Source: Pseudomonadales bacterium (GTDB taxonomy: Bacteria > Pseudomonadota > Gammaproteobacteria > Pseudomonadales > Azotimanducaceae). Taken from it: DNA of 40,925 nt. Position numbers and translations under genes: made by a program. Below, one piece after another: positions 32,073-40,827 of the stretch (the stretch's first letter is position 1; the number at the start of each line of letters is the position of its first letter). A model generated the notes under the pieces. It had not been told where the DNA came from, did no database searches, and saw only the letters and a program-made list of their open reading frames with translations. The stretch covers positions 1 through 40,925 of the forward strand of contig JANQOA010000181.1 in the NCBI GenBank assembly GCA_028279305.1, in the 5' to 3' direction.

Positions 32073-33029
32073 CTACTTGGGTACCGCGACGTGCTGCAGA
32101 ATGTGATCGACTATCTGGGCGGCGGTGGTGCCGTCCAGTGCCGCCTCCGCGGTGAGTACCAGGCGATGTTCAATCACCCACGGCGCCACCCGCCTTACAT
32201 CATCCGGCAATACAAATTCCGCCCCGCGCAAGGCCGCTTCCACCCGCGCGCATTGCGCCAGAACCAGGGCGCCGCGCATGGACAAACCGAGATTAACGCT
32301 GGCGCTGGCGCGCGAAGCGGCGGTCAGATCCAGCACATAGTTAACCAGTTCTTCCGACATATGCACGGCGGCCACCGCGGTTCTGGCACGCTGCAGAATG
32401 CCGTCCGCAACCTGCTGCAGCGGCGCCGCCTGATCCGGCGATTGGTCGGAAGATCCGCCGGGCCCGCTGTACGCGGTAATCACCGCCACCTCGTCTTCGC
32501 GCTGGGGATAAGGCACGGGCACATTCAAGGCAAAACGGTCGAGTTGCGACTCCGGCAGCGGAAACGTGCCTTCAAATTCCCGGGGATTCTGGGTGGCCAC
32601 TACCAGAAAGTTTTCCGCCAGCGGATAGGTGTCCCGGTCCACGGTGACCTGCCGTTCTTCCATGGCTTCCAGCAGCGCAGATTGGGTCTTCGGCCCCGCC
32701 CGGTTGATCTCATCCACCAGCAGCAGGTCGGCAAACAGGGGGCCGCGCTGAAACTCAAACTGTTGTTGAGCAGCGTTGTAGATGTGCACGCCGGTCACAT
32801 CCGTGGGCATCAGATCCGCGGTGCCCTGGATGCGCTTGAAGGTGCCGCCGACTACCTTTGCAAACGCCTTGCTGAGGCGCGTTTTGCCCAGACCCGGCGG
32901 CCCTTCCAACAGCACATGACCACGGTTGATCAAGCTGATGGTCAACGCATGAATGGTATCTTCCATACCGAATAGCACCTTGCCTAACTCAGCGTTCAAG
33001 TGCCGCTCAAGTTCTACCGCTTCCGTCAC
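32073..33029 (-). CDS. MoxR-family AAA+ ATPase
   Basis: This 318-residue protein has Walker A GPPGLGKT (43-50) and Walker B LLLVDEINRA (102-111), with sensor 1 in VVATQNP and a C-terminal lid domain including GLSMRGALVLAQCAR and ADVRR-like VLPDDVRRVAPWV. MoxR ATPases act as chaperones with DUF58 or VWA partners. The start is GTG, with AGGAG five bases before it. It is preceded by DUF4350 (27 bp) and followed by DUF58, the usual order. Confidence 0.92.
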   Translation of the reverse strand: MTEAVELERHLNAELGKVLFGMEDTIHALTISLINRGHVLLEGPPGLGKTRLSKAFAKVVGGTFKRIQGTADLMPTDVTGVHIYNAAQQQFEFQRGPLFADLLLVDEINRAGPKTQSALLEAMEERQVTVDRDTYPLAENFLVVATQNPREFEGTFPLPESQLDRFALNVPVPYPQREDEVAVITAYSGPGGSSDQSPDQAAPLQQVADGILQRARTAVAAVHMSEELVNYVLDLTAASRASASVNLGLSMRGALVLAQCARVEAALRGAEFVLPDDVRRVAPWVIEHRLVLTAEAALDGTTAAQIVDHILQHVAVPK

Positions 33030-33056
33030 GCCTACTCCTTTTTGCCTACATCGAAT

Positions 33057-34346
33057 TCATTTCAAAGCGCGCTGCAGATCCAGCAACTGGTTGCGCAACT
33101 GCTTGATGTCAACCTGCCCGCCCGCACACAGCTTCCGGTAACTGTGCTGCACCCGCGCCACTTTGTCCTGCTGCAACAGCGGCATGCCCTGCAGTTGCGG
33201 CCAGGCCTCTGCATAAGCGTACCCCGCATCAGCAGCAGGCCGGTGCAACAGGATGCTGCCGCTGCCGTGAAGCTGTTGCAGCCAGTTTTCCACCAGCAGA
33301 CGGCCGGCATCTGCCGGTTTGAGCTTGCGGTGAACAAAGCCGCCCAGGGCAGTAATCAGGTCCTTTTGCGTCGGCACCGCCGGCGCCGGTCTGACAGGTG
33401 CTATCCGTGCTGAGGTGCCCAGCAGGTATATCAGCCAGAACAGTATCACAAAGGTGACGCTGATCAGCAGGCGGCTGTCGGTAAAAAAAGCCTGCGGATC
33501 GTAGAGGTCGCTTAAACCCTGATGAAAATCGTCAAATACCACCGCGCCGCCCGGCCCCAGATGAAAGCGCAACAGATTACTCAGCAGTTGCGCGTTGTCC
33601 GCCGCCGCCAAGCCGCTGTTGGTGAACAAAGAGGCAAACGCACTGATGATGATAAACCCCTGTCCCCGGCGTCGCTGCCACAGCGCAGCCGCGGGATAGT
33701 CTTGCAGTTGGGCAAGTTCCGCCACATGGCTCACCTCTTCCGACAGCCGCGGCTGCCACAACTGCGTCGCCATCGGGCTGATGCCGCGCAGACGTTCAAC
33801 ATCCTGCAACAGCGGGTGTTCCGGTTGCGGCAATGCCCATATCTCAAGCGGTGCCGGAGGAGTGGCTGAAAACGAAAATTCCGGCGTAACCAGCAGCACT
33901 TCATCTTCATCATCGAGAACCGGTTTAAAGCTCATTCCGGTCAACTCCCGCAGCGACTGCAGTGGTAATTCCAGCGGCGTGATCCAGCGCGGCGTTTCGT
34001 TTAACGCGGCCATCACCACCAGGGTGTTGCCGCGTTCAACCCACTCAGCCAGCGCCGCCGCGTCGCGGTCGTGAAACGGCTTCAGGTGCGGGACCGTGGT
34101 GAGCAGAATGTTGCCTGCAGGCGGCAAATCCTCACGGGTCTGCAGCGCCGCAAAGCGTTTGCGCAGGCTGATCACCGGCACCCTGCTTTGCTGCAGCCAA
34201 CGCCAGGCGCCCAGATAACCGTCGCCGGCGGCACCGTTGCTTAACGGCCGCGGCGCCTGTTGCTGCTGTTGCGGCTGATAAACCAGCGCCACCATCAACA
34301 GTAAAGCCAGCAAGGCTCCGCCCAGGGTAGTTAAGCGGTCACTCAC
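33057..34346 (-). CDS. DUF4350 membrane protein
   Basis: 429 residues from GTG 34346. An N-terminal helix (about 7-23) is followed by a glutamine-rich linker and a soluble region with a glutamine-amidotransferase-like Rossmann pattern (GNILLTTVPHLKPFHDRDAAALAEWVERGNTLVVM), then a second helix (about 307-325) and a helical C-terminus. DUF4350 is a standard member of MoxR/DUF58 clusters; its biochemical role is unknown. The GTG start overlaps the DUF4129 stop by eight bases; the frame is open to 34454 but that part overlaps DUF4129. Confidence 0.83.
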   Translation of the reverse strand: MSDRLTTLGGALLALLLMVALVYQPQQQQQAPRPLSNGAAGDGYLGAWRWLQQSRVPVISLRKRFAALQTREDLPPAGNILLTTVPHLKPFHDRDAAALAEWVERGNTLVVMAALNETPRWITPLELPLQSLRELTGMSFKPVLDDEDEVLLVTPEFSFSATPPAPLEIWALPQPEHPLLQDVERLRGISPMATQLWQPRLSEEVSHVAELAQLQDYPAAALWQRRRGQGFIIISAFASLFTNSGLAAADNAQLLSNLLRFHLGPGGAVVFDDFHQGLSDLYDPQAFFTDSRLLISVTFVILFWLIYLLGTSARIAPVRPAPAVPTQKDLITALGGFVHRKLKPADAGRLLVENWLQQLHGSGSILLHRPAADAGYAYAEAWPQLQGMPLLQQDKVARVQHSYRKLCAGGQVDIKQLRNQLLDLQRALK

Positions 34347-35136
34347 CCGGCTGCAGCTCCGCGCCCCGCAACAAGCTGGCGCCCGCATCCATGACGTCCT
34401 GCATCTGCGCCGCATCAGGCACCCAACCGCCGTAGGTGGCATGCTCAGCCGCACGCACTACCGTTTCCAACTGCGGCGCGTAACTGCGGCCGCGGGTGTG
34501 GGCAACAATATCCCGGTGGGTAAACACCCGTTGCGGCTGCAGCAATTCCCGCTGCTCCAGGCGCGCCAGAATCAATTGCAGCAGCAAGCCGGGCTGCTGC
34601 TGAAGCGCGGCAGTTTTGACCTGATCCAACGACAGCACCTCCGGCGCCGGGCCGCCTTCCGGCACCATATCCGCAACCGAAGCATCTACCGTGCGCCGGT
34701 GTTTCAAGCCGTGGCGCACCTCGGTATACACCACATAAGCCGCCACCAGCACAATTCCCGCCATGCTGAGGTAGAGGATGGTTTCAAACACCTGCTCTGA
34801 AATAGAGATTTCGTTCAGCCAATCCGGCAGTTCATCGTCGCGGTCCGCAAACAGACCCCAGAACCAGGCCCAGAAGCGCTCGCCCCAGGACGGTACGGCC
34901 ACCGGCTCTACCGGGAGTTCAGCCAGGATGGCTTGCAGTTCCGACACATGCACAAGCTGGTCACCGGGCTGCTGCCGGTAGAATTCGCGCAGTTCGGCAA
35001 TCTCATCACCACACTGCAGGCGGTGTTCGATATTGGCTTCAGACTGGACCTGACAACCGGCAAAACCGGCCGGCAAGCCGCCGGCCGCCCCTGCTGCAAA
35101 TAGAAAACCTACAACAAAGGCAGCCGCTGTGCTCAC
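34339..35136 (-). CDS. DUF4129 membrane protein
   Basis: This 265-residue protein has a signal-like N-terminus and CxxxC-free soluble stretch, one clear helix at about 117-136, and a C-terminal cytoplasmic region with LILARLEQRELLQPQRVFTHRDIVAHTR, the pattern of DUF4129. Family members accompany MoxR and DUF58 and some carry transglutaminase domains; none is seen here. The GTG start shares one base with the stop of the upstream membrane gene (TAGTG). Confidence 0.78.
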   Translation of the reverse strand: MSTAAAFVVGFLFAAGAAGGLPAGFAGCQVQSEANIEHRLQCGDEIAELREFYRQQPGDQLVHVSELQAILAELPVEPVAVPSWGERFWAWFWGLFADRDDELPDWLNEISISEQVFETILYLSMAGIVLVAAYVVYTEVRHGLKHRRTVDASVADMVPEGGPAPEVLSLDQVKTAALQQQPGLLLQLILARLEQRELLQPQRVFTHRDIVAHTRGRSYAPQLETVVRAAEHATYGGWVPDAAQMQDVMDAGASLLRGAELQPGE

Positions 35137-35912
35137 TAGGCGTTGAGCGCCTCGATGCGCGCGTCCAGGTCACCCCCTTCCTTGCGCAACTTAAGATCGT
35201 TGAAAATGGCCACCCCAAAAGCGTAGGTGACGGGTGTGATCACCGCTGACATCAACGGCACCACCACCAGGTTGATAAAGGTGAACATCGGGCCGGTTGC
35301 ATCCGTCGAAGACGAGAAAAATGCCCCCATGCCGGAGACAATACCCACCAGCATGTAGATGGCCATAAATATAAACAGCAGGATGGTCAGAATCACAGAC
35401 GTGCGCCACCAGTCACCCCAGACCAGGTTGTGGCTTTTCTTTATCGCATCGATGGGACCCAGACTGTCGGTTACAACCAGATAGTTGGAGAACAACAACG
35501 ATACGGTCAGAATAATGCCCGGGATAATCAGGGCAACGTAACCGAGCAGCACAATCAGGCTGTAGAGGATAAGGCAGCCCAGTACCGCCCAGTAACGGCT
35601 CATGCCCACGCCGCAGGCTTCACCGATGCTTGTGTCCCTGCCGTCAGCAATGCCGCTGACAAGTGCAATCAGTGCGCCGTAGAACACCACGGCTACGAAT
35701 AAACATACCACCACCAGAATACCGGCAACGGCGCCCATGGCGCCCACGTCACCGTCCGCCGCGGACATCTGCAGTACCGCAGAAGGAACGTTGGTTAAGA
35801 ACGAAACTATGGCGCCCAGGATCAGGGCTTTAACAAAACAGGCTTTCAACAGACGAAAACCGTCATCCAATACGCCGCCAATGGAAAGCGGCTCGGTAGG
35901 CTTCTGATACAT
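35136..35912 (-). CDS. Six-helix integral membrane protein, first gene of the MoxR operon
   Basis: 258 residues from ATG 35912 (GGGAG nine bases upstream; an in-frame ATG at 35981 is less likely). It has about six hydrophobic helices and the pattern LGPIDAIKKSHNLVWGDWWRT in the middle, which resembles YciC-like or glycerophosphodiester-phosphodiesterase membrane-domain proteins, with no catalytic domain. Function unknown. Overlap with DUF4129 shows it belongs to that operon, and suggests an envelope role. Confidence 0.75.
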   Translation of the reverse strand: MYQKPTEPLSIGGVLDDGFRLLKACFVKALILGAIVSFLTNVPSAVLQMSAADGDVGAMGAVAGILVVVCLFVAVVFYGALIALVSGIADGRDTSIGEACGVGMSRYWAVLGCLILYSLIVLLGYVALIIPGIILTVSLLFSNYLVVTDSLGPIDAIKKSHNLVWGDWWRTSVILTILLFIFMAIYMLVGIVSGMGAFFSSSTDATGPMFTFINLVVVPLMSAVITPVTYAFGVAIFNDLKLRKEGGDLDARIEALNA

Positions 35913-35993
35913 ACTAGTTGCTCCCTGGATAATCCATGAACTATTGCCTGCTCCCAGGTTAGCATATTGCCTGCGCCGCAACGTGCAACCAGT

Positions 35994-36899
35994 TCACTCA
36001 ATCTCCCCGTTTGCATTCAACAGCGTGAACTGAACCGTGAACTCCATTGTTTCGTCCGGGCCAATTGTCAGAAATCCTGCCGAATCCACCAGGCCACTCA
36101 ACGGTTCGACACAGAAATAGGCGTATTGTGATGGCGTCCACAGCACGAGTTCACGCAGGTTGCTTGACGCCTCCATACGTAAACCCCTGTGCCACTCAGG
36201 CCAGTAGATTTCCGCCGCGCCGCGCCAACCGGAACAGACTGTATCCAGAGCTTTGTCCGCCACCCGCAGACCATCCGCCAACTGCCGCTCCAACGGATGC
36301 GAGCCGTCAGAACCGGGAGCAGCGGAGCGCAACGGTGCCGCCGGAAATCCGGCCTTGTCCATGCGCCAGGCGTGGTCGATCTGCGCGCTGACCCGCGTGC
36401 TGCCGGTACGGCTGAAAAACGGATGCAATCCGGCACCCGCGGGCATGGCCTCATCCGTCAGATTGTGTACGCGGATTTGCACCTGCAAAACAGCACCGCT
36501 GAGTTCGTAAGCCAACTCCGCCACGTAATCCCACGGCCAACTCCGGTCCCCGGCGTAAACATATTCCAACAGCACCCCGTGCGGCTGCTGTTGCCGCACC
36601 TGCCACCGCCGCAGCCAGCCGTGGCCGTGTATCGGATGGACGCCGGGCGGTTGGTTGGCGGCCACGCGGTAATCGCGCCCCTTGAACTGGAAGCGGCCGT
36701 TGCGCAGGCGGCTGCACCAGGGCACTACCGGAAAACACGCGGGAAAGCGGTTGTCCGCCGGGTGCAGCCAATGCCGCTGCACACCGTCCGCGAAGCGTGT
36801 GTAAAACGCGCTCACCGCAGCCCCCCGGTGCGGCGCAATCTCGACGTAGTGAAGTGCACCGCTGCCGGTGCTGGAATGCATGACAACTTTGTCAGTCAC
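35994..36899 (-). CDS. Aldose 1-epimerase (mutarotase) family protein
   Basis: This 301-residue beta-sandwich protein has the active-site pattern VHPIHGHGWL (His of HxHG), AGLHPFF and CVEPLSG (the catalytic Glu), with NLTDEAMPAG. It would interconvert alpha and beta anomers of a hexose or hexose derivative. The start is GTG 36899 or ATG 36881. It is divergent from the 2-hydroxyacid dehydrogenase over 100 bp that includes GGTTAACC (36973-36980). There is no evident link to the sulfosugar operon 11 kb away, although sulfoquinovose mutarotases belong to this fold. Confidence 0.85.
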   Translation of the reverse strand: MTDKVVMHSSTGSGALHYVEIAPHRGAAVSAFYTRFADGVQRHWLHPADNRFPACFPVVPWCSRLRNGRFQFKGRDYRVAANQPPGVHPIHGHGWLRRWQVRQQQPHGVLLEYVYAGDRSWPWDYVAELAYELSGAVLQVQIRVHNLTDEAMPAGAGLHPFFSRTGSTRVSAQIDHAWRMDKAGFPAAPLRSAAPGSDGSHPLERQLADGLRVADKALDTVCSGWRGAAEIYWPEWHRGLRMEASSNLRELVLWTPSQYAYFCVEPLSGLVDSAGFLTIGPDETMEFTVQFTLLNANGEIE

Positions 36900-36999
36900 T
36901 GGTACAACCGGAAAGAGTCAGCTAAAAATACACCAACGCCGGGCACGGGTGAAGCATCCGGGCAACGGCGCCGGTTAACCAGTTAAACAGGAGTAAACG

Positions 37000-38055
37000 G
37001 TGAGCAAGAAGAAAAAAGTCGGTATCCAACTGCCGCGTCAGGCACAGAACCAGACCGTGGAAGAACGCTGGTCGCTGGAACTGGAGGCCCTCGCACCGGT
37101 GGCGGAGATTGTTGAGATCCGGGCGGATTCACCGTCCGAATTTGCCGCCGGCGTGCAGGATCTGGACGCCATCATCACCAGTTGGGGCCTGCGTATCGAC
37201 GCTGAGGTGATCAAGCATTTAAACCAGGCGGTGGTGATAGGGGTCGGCAGCGTCGGGGTGGATATGGTGGACATTGAAGCCGCCACCGAGGCCGGGTTGG
37301 TGGTCACCAATGTACCCGACGTGTTTATTGAGGAAGTGGCCGACCACGCCATGTCGCTGTTGCTGGACATGGCGCGCCTGACACCCACCATGGTACGCAT
37401 GGCCAAAAGCGGTGACTGGTATAAGGCGCGGCCTGTTTTGAGCCGCATTCCGCGCCTGATGGGCCAGACTCTGGGTCTGTTTGCGTTCGGCAATGTGGGT
37501 CACTGCGTAGCGCGGCGGGCCCAGGCCTTCGGCTTGCGCGTCATTGCCCACGACCCCTATGTCAGCGAACTGGAGCTTTCCGCGCAGGGGGTGGAACCGG
37601 TGGGGTTCAACGAACTGCTGGAGCGCAGCGACTATCTCTCGGTACACGCACCTCACAACGATGAAACCGAACACCGATTCAGCGGTGATGCGTTCGCCCG
37701 CATGAAAAACACCGCGGTCATCATCAACACCGCGCGCGGGCCGATTATCGACGAAGCGGCGTTAATTGATGCGCTGCAACGCGGCGAGATTGCCGGTGCC
37801 GGTCTCGACGTGCTCGAACAGGAGCCCCCGGATACGGACAACCCGCTGTTCTCGATGGAGAATGTTGTGGTCACGCCGCATGTGGCATCCGCAACCACCC
37901 GCATGCGGCCGGAAACCCGCCGGCGCGTCGGCCGGGAGGTGGCCCTGGTGCTGCGCGGCAAGTGGCCCATGAGCTGCGTCAACCCGACGGTACTGCCGCG
38001 GGTGCCGCTGGAGCGCTGGCAACCCTACCCGATGAACCGGGGACCGAACCGCTGA
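37000..38055 (+). CDS. D-2-hydroxyacid dehydrogenase family protein
   Basis: The protein has 351 residues. The nucleotide-binding loop is AFGNVG at 162-167, where the first Gly of GxGxxG is Ala. Catalytic residues are Arg246 (NTARG), Glu275 and His294 (TPHVAS), with GLDVLEQEPP. It oxidises or reduces an alpha-hydroxy acid/keto acid pair with NAD(P). The start is GTG with CAGGAG six bases upstream. Its N-terminus is lysine-rich (MSKKKK). It is convergent with the SDR, ten bases away. The substrate is unknown. Confidence 0.87.
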   Translation: MSKKKKVGIQLPRQAQNQTVEERWSLELEALAPVAEIVEIRADSPSEFAAGVQDLDAIITSWGLRIDAEVIKHLNQAVVIGVGSVGVDMVDIEAATEAGLVVTNVPDVFIEEVADHAMSLLLDMARLTPTMVRMAKSGDWYKARPVLSRIPRLMGQTLGLFAFGNVGHCVARRAQAFGLRVIAHDPYVSELELSAQGVEPVGFNELLERSDYLSVHAPHNDETEHRFSGDAFARMKNTAVIINTARGPIIDEAALIDALQRGEIAGAGLDVLEQEPPDTDNPLFSMENVVVTPHVASATTRMRPETRRRVGREVALVLRGKWPMSCVNPTVLPRVPLERWQPYPMNRGPNR

Positions 38056-38065
38056 CAGCGGCTGC

Positions 38066-38902
38066 TCAGAGAATATATCCGTCGCCGCTGGCGCGTACGG
38101 TGATATCACCGATGGCAACACCCCAGGGCTGATTGATGGCGTAGACAATCTGTTCCGCAAGGTACTCCGGGTCCAGCGCGTAGTACTCGATATGATCCGG
38201 ATCAGTATGTTCAGCCGGTAACTCCCCCGCCGCATGAGCCTGCATTAACTGGCCGTAGGCCGCCGCGTTGTGGCCGAGAATGCCGACAATGGCCTCGCTG
38301 TTCACGATACCCTGGGCCAGACCGGTGCCCGGCACACCGGTGGGCTTGACAATGGTCACCTTGATTTTGCCCTGGGATTCCATGCGCATGGATTCCGACA
38401 GGAAGTTGACCGCTGCCTTGGTAGCCCCATACACCCCAGCGCCAACCACCGGAAAATTACCGTAGATGGAGGACAGATTGACAATATGTCCACGGCCCTG
38501 CTGAAGCATCTGGTCGTGGGCCGCCAGCATGCCATGCAGCACACCCTTGATATTAATATCAATGCAACGGTCCCAGGCGGCGGCCGCCTGCTGGTGGTCA
38601 GCAAAAAAAGCCAACGGCATGGTGCCGGCGTTGTTCACCATCACATCCACCGCAGCGTAGCTGGAAACCGCTGCCGCGATCAGCGCCTGCATCTGCGCAA
38701 GGTCGGTCACGTCGGCGGGCACCGCCAGTGCCTGACCGCCGGCGTCTTTGATTAACGCCACCGTCTCATCCAGACCGGCGGGGTCGATGTCCGCACACAC
38801 CAGGCGCGCGCCCAAGGCCGCTGATTTGGTACTGACCAGGCGTCCGAAGCCGCCGGCCGCGCCGGTGACGACAATCACTCTGTCGGCAATAGGCTCGGGC
38901 AT
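38066..38902 (-). CDS. Short-chain dehydrogenase/reductase
   Basis: This 278-residue classical SDR has TGAAGGFG at 13-20, AxAD at 37-38 region (CADID), NNAG at 90-93, Ser145 and Tyr158/Lys162 in YGATK. The C-terminal region has ALDPEYLAEQIVYAI, as in several fatty-alcohol or steroid-type SDRs. It follows the desaturase gene by 13 bp on the same strand and is probably co-transcribed, hinting at lipid or fatty-acid chemistry. No strong ribosome site is visible. Confidence 0.85.
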   Translation of the reverse strand: MPEPIADRVIVVTGAAGGFGRLVSTKSAALGARLVCADIDPAGLDETVALIKDAGGQALAVPADVTDLAQMQALIAAAVSSYAAVDVMVNNAGTMPLAFFADHQQAAAAWDRCIDINIKGVLHGMLAAHDQMLQQGRGHIVNLSSIYGNFPVVGAGVYGATKAAVNFLSESMRMESQGKIKVTIVKPTGVPGTGLAQGIVNSEAIVGILGHNAAAYGQLMQAHAAGELPAEHTDPDHIEYYALDPEYLAEQIVYAINQPWGVAIGDITVRASGDGYIL

Positions 38903-38915
38903 AAACTTCGACGCC

Positions 38916-39830
38916 TCAGGCGTCGCGCAATTCTTTGGGAATCTTCAGATCCGACGCCAGCCCGACGGCTTTGAGGCAGCGGATAAACCACCAGGTGATA
39001 TCCAGCTGCCACCAGCGCAGGCCGTGCCGCGCCGAACTGGGATAAAAGTGATGGTTGTTGTGCCAGCCTTCACCAAACCCAAGCACGCCGATAAACACGT
39101 TATTGGTGCTGGCGTCGCCGGTGTCGTAAGGCCGGCCGCCCCACCGGTGGCAAACGGAGTTGACCATAAACGTGATATGCCAGGTAAACACGGTGCTGAT
39201 GAAAAAGCCCCACACCACCAATTGCAGACCCGAGGTCTGCAGCTGGGGAAACGCAGCCCCCAGCCAGGCGCCCAGCCCAAACAGCAGGCCGATCTGGCCG
39301 ACAATCAGCCAGACGTAGTGACGTTGTAGAAATTTGATTTCAGGAAACTTGTGTAAGTCTCTGGAATTATTACCTTTTTCATTGAACGCGGCATCCGTCA
39401 TCATCCACCCCATATGCGCCTGCCACATGCCGCGGGTGACCGGCGAATGGATATCGCCTTCCGTATCCGTTTCCGCGTGATGCTCGCGGTGGTGGGCCAC
39501 CCACCACAGCGGTCCGCCCTGCACCGCCAGACTGCCGGCAAATGCCAGCATGAACTGGATGAAGCGGTTGGTCTTGAATGAACGGTGCGCCAGCAGGCGG
39601 TGAAAACCGGTTGTCACCCCCATACCGCGGATCACGTACATGAGTATCGCGGCCACCACCGCCGTGGTGCTGACCCCGGTGTAGAAGGCGCCGAGACACG
39701 CCAGATGAAAACCCGCCATCCCCAGCACCACGCCCATTACCTGGGAGCGGGCTTTACGGATTTTTCGGGCGGATTCTGCAGGGGTCTCCGGTACCGCGGA
39801 CGGGTCCGGCAAGTTGGTCGTTTCCGACAT
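38916..39830 (-). CDS. Acyl-CoA/acyl-lipid delta-9-type fatty acid desaturase
   Basis: This 304-residue integral membrane di-iron desaturase has three histidine boxes: HRLLAH (77-82), HREHH (114-118) and HNNHH (257-261), with helices between them. These bind the two irons that insert a cis double bond into a saturated acyl chain. Box spacing matches stearoyl-CoA desaturase/DesC-type bacterial enzymes. CGGAG is 11 bases before the ATG. The upstream intergenic region is repeat-laden, which may affect its expression. A Ser/Pro/Glu-rich N-terminus precedes the first helix. Confidence 0.92.
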   Translation of the reverse strand: MSETTNLPDPSAVPETPAESARKIRKARSQVMGVVLGMAGFHLACLGAFYTGVSTTAVVAAILMYVIRGMGVTTGFHRLLAHRSFKTNRFIQFMLAFAGSLAVQGGPLWWVAHHREHHAETDTEGDIHSPVTRGMWQAHMGWMMTDAAFNEKGNNSRDLHKFPEIKFLQRHYVWLIVGQIGLLFGLGAWLGAAFPQLQTSGLQLVVWGFFISTVFTWHITFMVNSVCHRWGGRPYDTGDASTNNVFIGVLGFGEGWHNNHHFYPSSARHGLRWWQLDITWWFIRCLKAVGLASDLKIPKELRDA

Positions 39831-39879
39831 AGAGCTGAAGGCTCCGGGTGGTTTGCTGCGGCGATACTACCAGAAAGTG

Positions 39880-40267
39880 TTTGGTTTTTGGTGTTCAGTT
39901 CTGCCCGGGCTGCTTGGTGAATAGCAGGGGAGTTTCAGGAACGCTGTAAATACGTCCGTGTACGCTCCGGCGCCGACATCCCTGTCGGCGACGGTCCTGA
40001 AACTCTGCTATTCACACGCAGCCCTCGCGTATCCGCAGCACAAAACACACACTCCAGGCGTTGGAGTTTTGCTACACCCAGGCGTTGAACAAAAACACCT
40101 GGATAAGAATCCGCAATGAAGTTCCGCTAAATCGAGCCCCCAACACACGTGACTGGCTCTAAGTGCGGTGGGTGGACCAGGAAACTGCGAGTGTCTGAAT
40201 GTGGCAAAGACTCCAACAGGGTATCTACACACCAGGCTGGTGGACGGATAACTCAATTGGCCGAGGT
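39880..40267. repeat. Tandem duplication, unit 1 (about 388 bp)
   Basis: This unit and the one starting at 40268 share, in the same order, a ~117-bp palindromic element, a GCTGGAGTTTT-like segment with CTACACCCAGGCGTTGA, and the block ACTCCAACAGGGTATCTACA followed by CACCAGGC and GGTGGACGG. The shared block starts at 40210 here and 40598 in unit 2, giving the 388-bp period. No reading frame looks like a gene. Confidence 0.7.
39907..40024. repeat. Palindromic (MITE/REP-like) element, copy A
   Basis: A 118-bp element with terminal inverted repeats: GGGCTGC...GAATAGCAG...GAGTTTCAGGA at the left matches the complement of TCCTGAAACTCTGCTATTC and CACGCAGCCC at the right. The core carries CCGGCGCCGACAT...GTCGGCGAC. 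It has no coding capacity and would fold into a long hairpin if transcribed. Confidence 0.75.
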
Positions 40268-40648
40268 TCTTTTTTTGGGGCGTTCAGTGTTGCCCGGGCT
40301 GCTTTGTAAATAGCAGGCGAGTTTCAGGACCGCTGTAAATACGTCCATGTACGCTCCGGCGCCGACATCCCTGTCGGCGACGTCCTGAAACTCTGCTATT
40401 CACACGCAGCCCTTACATTTTTGCACCAAACAAACACGTTCCCAGCGCTGGAGTTTTTCTACACCCAGGCGTTGACGTACTCGCTCGGCTAATCGCTCCG
40501 CAAGTGAGTTACGCAACACTCTGGCAGCAACGCAAATGTACCACTCCTCGGCAATGAGACTCGCACCAGGAAACTGTGGCGGTTCAAATGTGGCGAAACT
40601 CCAACAGGGTATCTACACACCAGGCCGGTGGACGGGTAACCAAGTTGT
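40268..40648. repeat. Tandem duplication, unit 2
   Basis: Second copy of the ~388-bp unit, partly diverged, with the palindromic element at 40296-40412 and the conserved block from 40598. A short T-run (40268-40276) marks the junction. It runs into the hybrid palindrome at 40634-40728. Confidence 0.7.
40296..40412. repeat. Palindromic element, copy B
   Basis: The same element in the same orientation as copy A, 117 bp, with few differences (for example TGTAAATAGCAGGCGAG in place of TGAATAGCAGGGGAG). It is within unit 2 of the tandem duplication. Confidence 0.75.
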
Positions 40649-40728
40649 TTCGGGGTGTCGGCGACAGGACGTCGCCGCCACAGCCTACAGGGACGTATCT
40701 ACGGCGGCCCGAGACAACTCAGTTACCC
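40634..40728. repeat. Hybrid palindromic element with different outer arms (copy D)
   Basis: The 95-bp inverted repeat has outer arms that match at 18 of 21 positions (left begins GGGTAAC, right ends GTTACCC) and are unlike those of copies A-C. Its core (GTCGGCGACAGGA, AGCCTACAGGGACGTAT) is the same as the inverted copy C core. The left arm is the diverged tail of the tandem unit. Confidence 0.65.
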
Positions 40729-40827
40729 GGTAACCGGCCGGATGAGCAGTAACCTAGATAGGGCTTGCAGCGTTTATCTCCTGACTCTTAGCAGCCTGGG
40801 GCAATATTTTGAGTTCTCACACCGCAA

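Noticed and set aside
35994-36899. Aldose epimerase as part of the sulfosugar operon
   Set aside because: It is 11 kb away with unrelated clusters between; the functional link is possible but not supported by position.
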